From: Streptosporangiaceae bacterium
Lineage (GTDB): Bacteria; Actinomycetota; Actinomycetes; Streptosporangiales; Streptosporangiaceae
DNA: 7,711 bases
Assembly: GCA_030045295.1 (NCBI GenBank)
Contig: JASIGD010000315.1
Span: forward strand, 1-7,711
Direction of reading: 5' to 3'
Made by a program: the position numbers and the translations under genes
Shown here: in pieces, positions 5,354 to 7,711 of the stretch
Layout of the letters: every line of letters begins with the position of its first letter
Numbering within the stretch: the first letter of the stretch is position 1
The notes under the pieces: model-generated
Databases searched by the model: none
What the model saw: only the letters and a program-made list of their open reading frames with translations
What the model was told of the DNA's origin: nothing

Positions 5354-5676
5354 GCACCGCCCACCTCCCCAGCACCCCTCAAGGGTGCGGCGCGCCCGCG
5401 GGCGGCGCCAGCGCGACGGTCGCGGTCGGCAACCAGGCGGTCGTCGAAGGCCGGGTCACCCACGACGGCGCCGCGGTTGGCACCGGTTACGCGCGGCTGC
5501 TCGGCACCGGCGACGAGTTCGTGGCCGAGGTCCCGCTGGGGGACGACGGCGGCTTCAGGTTCTTTGCCGCCCCCGGGCCGTGGACCCTGCGCGTCCTCGC
5601 CCCGGGTGGCGTGCGGGCCGAGCGTTCGGTTCAGGCCGACTACGGCGAGGTAACGACGGTCAACGTCGCCGTCTGA
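5350..5676 (+). CDS. sseC: SseC-type DUF1416 protein, partner of the sulfurtransferase
   Basis: A 108-residue protein of the small DUF1416 family almost always encoded next to CysA2-type rhodaneses. A single beta-sandwich (carboxypeptidase-regulatory or transthyretin-like) fold is expected. Seen are VVEGRVTHDGAAVGTGYARL (30-49), EFVAEVPLGDDGGFRFFAAPGPWTLRVLAPGG (53-84) and the VTTVNVAV C-terminus. GTG 5350-5352 overlaps the cysA2 stop (GTGA), so the genes are translationally coupled. Family members typically begin MCGA..GG; here CGAPAGG starts at Cys13 after a 12-residue extension, so the conserved Cys is kept but is not N-terminal. Its biochemical role is not established; a sulfur-relay or chaperone role beside CysA2 is inferred from the constant pairing. 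A strong terminator follows 20 nt downstream. Confidence 0.88.
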   Translation: MSTAHLPSTPQGCGAPAGGASATVAVGNQAVVEGRVTHDGAAVGTGYARLLGTGDEFVAEVPLGDDGGFRFFAAPGPWTLRVLAPGGVRAERSVQADYGEVTTVNVAV

Positions 5677-5696
5677 GCCCAGCCGGCCCGGCAGAG

Positions 5697-5732
5697 GGCG
5701 CGAGCGCCGGCCCCGTCCGGCGCCGCGCCTTT
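5697..5732 (+). terminator. Intrinsic terminator after cysA2-sseC
   Basis: GGCGCG (5697-5702), a bulged A, then GCGCCGG (5704-5710) pair fully with CCGGCGC (5717-5723) followed by CGCGCC (5724-5729). This makes a 13-bp stem with one bulge and a CCCCGT loop, followed by TTT (5730-5732). The T-run is short, as is common in GC-rich actinobacteria. It lies 20 nt past the sseC stop and ends that operon. Confidence 0.75.
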
Positions 5733-5808
5733 CGCCGTCCGGCCCGCCGCCCGCCGATCGTCGTTCACCTGCATGACATAAATTAGCCGTCTCCTCATCC
5801 CGTGCCTG

Positions 5809-5907
5809 TTGATTTCCATTCGCCCAACGTGCGTATCAATGGGCGTGGGACAGACAGAGAGTGCCGCCGCGCTTCAGCCCCAAGATGAGTGAGGGCACGT
5901 TGGGCGA
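5809..5907 (+). promoter_or_regulatory. Candidate promoter and operator repeats upstream of the GntR gene
   Basis: A possible -35 TTGATT (5809-5814) and -10-like TATCAA (5834-5839) are weak and loosely spaced (19 bp). Around them, TCGCCCAACGTGC (5820-5832) and GCACGTTGGGCGA (5895-5907) form an exact 13-bp inverted repeat 62 nt apart. A third half-copy, TGGGCG, lies at 5840-5845, giving CGCCCA-N13-TGGGCG across the -10. The dyads fit autorepression by the GntR protein. The rest of 5733-5888 shows no gene. Confidence 0.4.
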
Positions 5908-5915
5908 TACCCGGA

Positions 5916-6812
5916 ATGACCGCTAGCCCTGACGACAGTGACCACGCGGTCCCCGCGCAGCTGGGTCCGTCTTCGGTCAGTGCCGCTTCGGTCAGTGCCG
6001 CTTCGGTCAAGGCCGCGCCGGCCGGCGCCGCCGTGCCGGAACCGCGGATACCGGTCAGGGCCACCGAGGTGCTCGCCGACCGGATCGCCGCGGCGCTGGT
6101 CCACCGCGAGCCGGGCTGGCGGCTGCCCCGGCGCAGCGCGCTGGCCAGAAGGTACGACGTCAGCCTGACCGAGATCGACGCCGCGATCAGCGATCTGTCC
6201 CGCCGCTCGCTGGTCCGCCGGCTGCCCGACGGGCAGTTGTACCGGGCCAGCCCGGCCGACTACTGGATTCCGGTCGAGGGCGCGGCCGGCTTCGGCACCC
6301 GGCTCGACCCGATGGGCACCGCGATCACGTGCCAGACCAGGCACGTGTCGCGGCGCGAGGCACCGCAGGATGTGGCCTGGGCGCTCGGCCTGCCCATCGG
6401 CGCGCCGATCCGCGTCGTCCGCTGCGTCTGGGTGGCGGCGGGTGAGCCCGCGGCCGTGTCAACCGCGTACCTGCACGACCCGTCGCCCGGCGGGGACGCG
6501 GAGTCCGATCCCGCGGCCGACCAGAAGGCGGATCAGGAGTTCCCGTCCTTCGACACGATGCTGACCGACGCGCCGGCGGCCGCGGTGAGCGTCGAGATGA
6601 GCCCCCCGCAGCCCGCGGTCGCGCGCAGCCTGCGGCTGGCGCCGGGGCAGCCGGTGACCACGGTGACGGTCAGGTTCGACGACTCCTCCTCGCGCTCCCC
6701 GGTCGGCCTTACCGTGGTGATGCTGAAGCCAGAGTTGTTCCGAGTAGCGATTGAGACAACTGAGGCTAAGGTCAGCGCGCCGTTAGCATCCGTAAGCGTG
6801 TCGAAAGGGTGA
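5916..6812 (+). CDS. GntR-family transcriptional regulator, HutC/UTRA subfamily
   Basis: A 298-residue cytoplasmic repressor-type regulator. The first 45 residues are a Ser/Ala/Pro-rich disordered tail. The GntR winged helix follows at about 46-112: RATEVLADRIAAALVHREPGWRLP, then LARRYDVSLTEIDAAISDLSRRSLVRRLPDG. Residues about 125-290 form a UTRA ligand-binding domain (ITCQTRHVSRREAPQDVAWALGL, PIRVVRCVWVAAGEP, ARSLRLAPGQPVTTVTVRF), interrupted by an acidic 25-residue insert (about 190-214). The ligand cannot be predicted. ATG 5916 is chosen; GTG 5889 would add 9 residues but overlaps the inverted-repeat arm. Neither has a clear ribosome site. A membrane-protein gene begins 42 nt downstream on the same strand, so both may form one unit. 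The 3' end is unusually AT-rich and carries the only in-frame TTA codon I found in the window. Confidence 0.85.
   Translation: MTASPDDSDHAVPAQLGPSSVSAASVSAASVKAAPAGAAVPEPRIPVRATEVLADRIAAALVHREPGWRLPRRSALARRYDVSLTEIDAAISDLSRRSLVRRLPDGQLYRASPADYWIPVEGAAGFGTRLDPMGTAITCQTRHVSRREAPQDVAWALGLPIGAPIRVVRCVWVAAGEPAAVSTAYLHDPSPGGDAESDPAADQKADQEFPSFDTMLTDAPAAAVSVEMSPPQPAVARSLRLAPGQPVTTVTVRFDDSSSRSPVGLTVVMLKPELFRVAIETTEAKVSAPLASVSVSKG
5971..6015 (+). repeat. Triple 15-bp tandem repeat in the N-terminus of the GntR gene
   Basis: CTTCGGTCAGTGCCG occurs exactly twice (5971-5985 and 5986-6000), followed by a copy with two changes (6001-6015). It encodes a SVSAA-type pentapeptide repeat in the disordered tail before the DNA-binding domain. 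The near-perfect DNA identity points to recent slippage expansion; copy number may vary between strains. Confidence 0.8.
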
Positions 6813-6854
6813 CTACCTGGACACGCGCCGTTCCGCCTGTAACCCTGGATCGAC

Positions 6855-7711
6855 ATGCCGGCCAGGGTCGTGACCGATACCCAGCAGATGCCACGGCGTG
6901 CCCGCTACCTCGTCCCCCGGGACGCGCCCCGCCGCGGCGAGTTCCTGGCTGCTTTCATGGTCCTCGTCGTGCTCGCGCACGTTCTGTTCGCGCAGCTGAC
7001 CATCATCCTCGCCGTGCTGTTCTGCCTGGTCACCAGGGTGACCAGGTGGCGGCTTTCGTGGCTTGTCGGCCCGCTGATCGTCGGAGTGGCGTGGACGCTC
7101 GCGGTGGGTCCGCGCGCCGCGGCCGCCGGGTTCGCCGACGGCCCGGCCCGGGTCGCCGCCTACCTCGGCGCCAGCGGGCACCAGGCCGCCCACCTGGTGC
7201 ACTTCAACGCCGCGTTCACCGGGATCAGCAGCTGGCTGCCGCGGCAGCTGCCGCTGGCCGTCGTGGCCGGCGCCGCCGAAGCGGCGGTGATCGGCTGGCT
7301 GATCTGGCTGCACACCGACGAGTGGAACGTGCCGCCGCCCCGGCCTGGCCTGCTGGCGGCCGGCCGGCGGACCACGACCAGGCGGACGATCCGGGCAGGC
7401 GGCGTCGTGACCAGGGAGGGCGCTTGCCTCGGCGTGACGGCGGGGTCCGGCACCCGGGTCACCGTGTCCTGGGCCGAGCTGGCCGGCGGGGTGTCGGTGT
7501 GCGGCTCGGCCGAACAGGACGTGCTGGCCACGAGCTTCCAGCTGGTGCACGCCGCGGTGCGGCGGCGCAAGCCGGTGCTCGCCGTGGACCTCACGGCCGA
7601 CCCGGCCCTGCCGCGGCAACTCGCCGCGGTCTGCGCGGCGGCAGGCGCGCCCCTGCAGGTGTTCGGGGACTGGGCGGGGGACCGGACAGATCCGGCGCAC
7701 TCCTGGGCCCG
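6855..7711 (+). CDS. Membrane protein with degenerate ATPase-like cytoplasmic domain (3' end outside window)
   Basis: Open from ATG 6855 to the window edge (285 codons, no stop), with an in-frame TAA at 6840-6842 just upstream that fixes the start to this region. The N-terminus has hydrophobic stretches at about 30-60 (one long or two short helices), 68-86 and 132-152. These suggest three or four membrane passes and a cytoplasmic C-terminal domain after the LHTDEWNVPPPRPG boundary. In that domain, VSVCGSAEQDVLATSFQLVHAAVR and KPVLAVDLTAD (239-249) look like the P-loop and Walker-B region of FtsK/TraG/VirD4-type ATPases. The GKT/GKS residues are missing, however. The ribosome site is weak. It follows the GntR gene by 42 nt. 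I recall similar actinobacterial proteins annotated as ATP/GTP-binding membrane proteins, but function is unknown and the rest of the protein is needed. Confidence 0.75.
   Translation, partial: MPARVVTDTQQMPRRARYLVPRDAPRRGEFLAAFMVLVVLAHVLFAQLTIILAVLFCLVTRVTRWRLSWLVGPLIVGVAWTLAVGPRAAAAGFADGPARVAAYLGASGHQAAHLVHFNAAFTGISSWLPRQLPLAVVAGAAEAAVIGWLIWLHTDEWNVPPPRPGLLAAGRRTTTRRTIRAGGVVTREGACLGVTAGSGTRVTVSWAELAGGVSVCGSAEQDVLATSFQLVHAAVRRRKPVLAVDLTADPALPRQLAAVCAAAGAPLQVFGDWAGDRTDPAHSWA

Noticed and set aside
6840..6860. Possible GlnR box near GTAAC before the last gene
   Set aside because: GTAAC is followed 6 nt later by TCGAC rather than GAAAC or GTAAC, so only half a site is present.
6813..7700. Long minus-strand open frame opposite the last gene
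   Set aside because: The translation is low-complexity Arg/Gly/His/Pro without a recognisable domain, whereas the plus-strand frame has coherent membrane helices and domain motifs.

Overview
The window comes from a very GC-rich actinobacterium, Streptomyces-like or a related actinomycete. GC-biased codons are used throughout. The gene set is diagnostic for Actinobacteria: mycothiol synthase, an atypical OmpR-type nitrogen regulator (GlnR), a CysA2-type thiosulfate sulfurtransferase with its SseC/DUF1416 partner, and a thioredoxin with an N-terminal membrane anchor. From memory of family context, this resembles the Mycobacterium tuberculosis sseC2-cysA2-thiX-(Rv0817c)-glnR-mshD neighbourhood, here with an extra sigma/anti-sigma pair.

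Layout. At the left edge is the 3' end of a small unrecognised gene (+), whose stop codon overlaps the mshD stop in a shared CTAG. mshD and glnR form a leftward, translationally coupled pair (ATGA overlap) with a sigma-70-like promoter at about 1947-1975. Everything to the right of that is on the + strand. First comes a MoaD/ThiS-type sulfur carrier (2012-2272). Next are an ECF sigma factor with an elastin-like VPGXG repeat at its N-terminus (2356-3054) and its overlapping zinc-finger membrane anti-sigma factor (3051-3761). A membrane-anchored thioredoxin follows (about 3831-4271). A promoter and a 29-codon leader peptide with two hairpins (4274-4491) then precede cysA2-sseC (4511-5676), which ends at a strong intrinsic terminator (5697-5732). 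The last part holds a GntR/UTRA repressor with possible operator repeats upstream, and the first 285 codons of a membrane protein with a degenerate ATPase-like domain that runs off the window.

How the genes fit together. The core is a thiol and sulfur-transfer neighbourhood: mycothiol synthesis, persulfide transfer (rhodanese plus SseC plus a Gly-Gly sulfur carrier) and thioredoxin reduction. A nitrogen regulator is built in. The sigma/anti-sigma pair carries a HX3CX2C zinc motif that could sense redox state. The clearest regulatory element is the short ORF upstream of cysA2: its KRRAVD-F-C core and second Cys codon match the actinobacterial class of leader peptides found upstream of sulfur genes, which suggests cysteine-responsive attenuation of cysA2-sseC. 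The right-hand GntR/membrane-protein pair looks like a separate unit.

No tRNA, rRNA, CRISPR array, insertion sequence or attachment site was seen. No stretch longer than 300 bases is free of genes.
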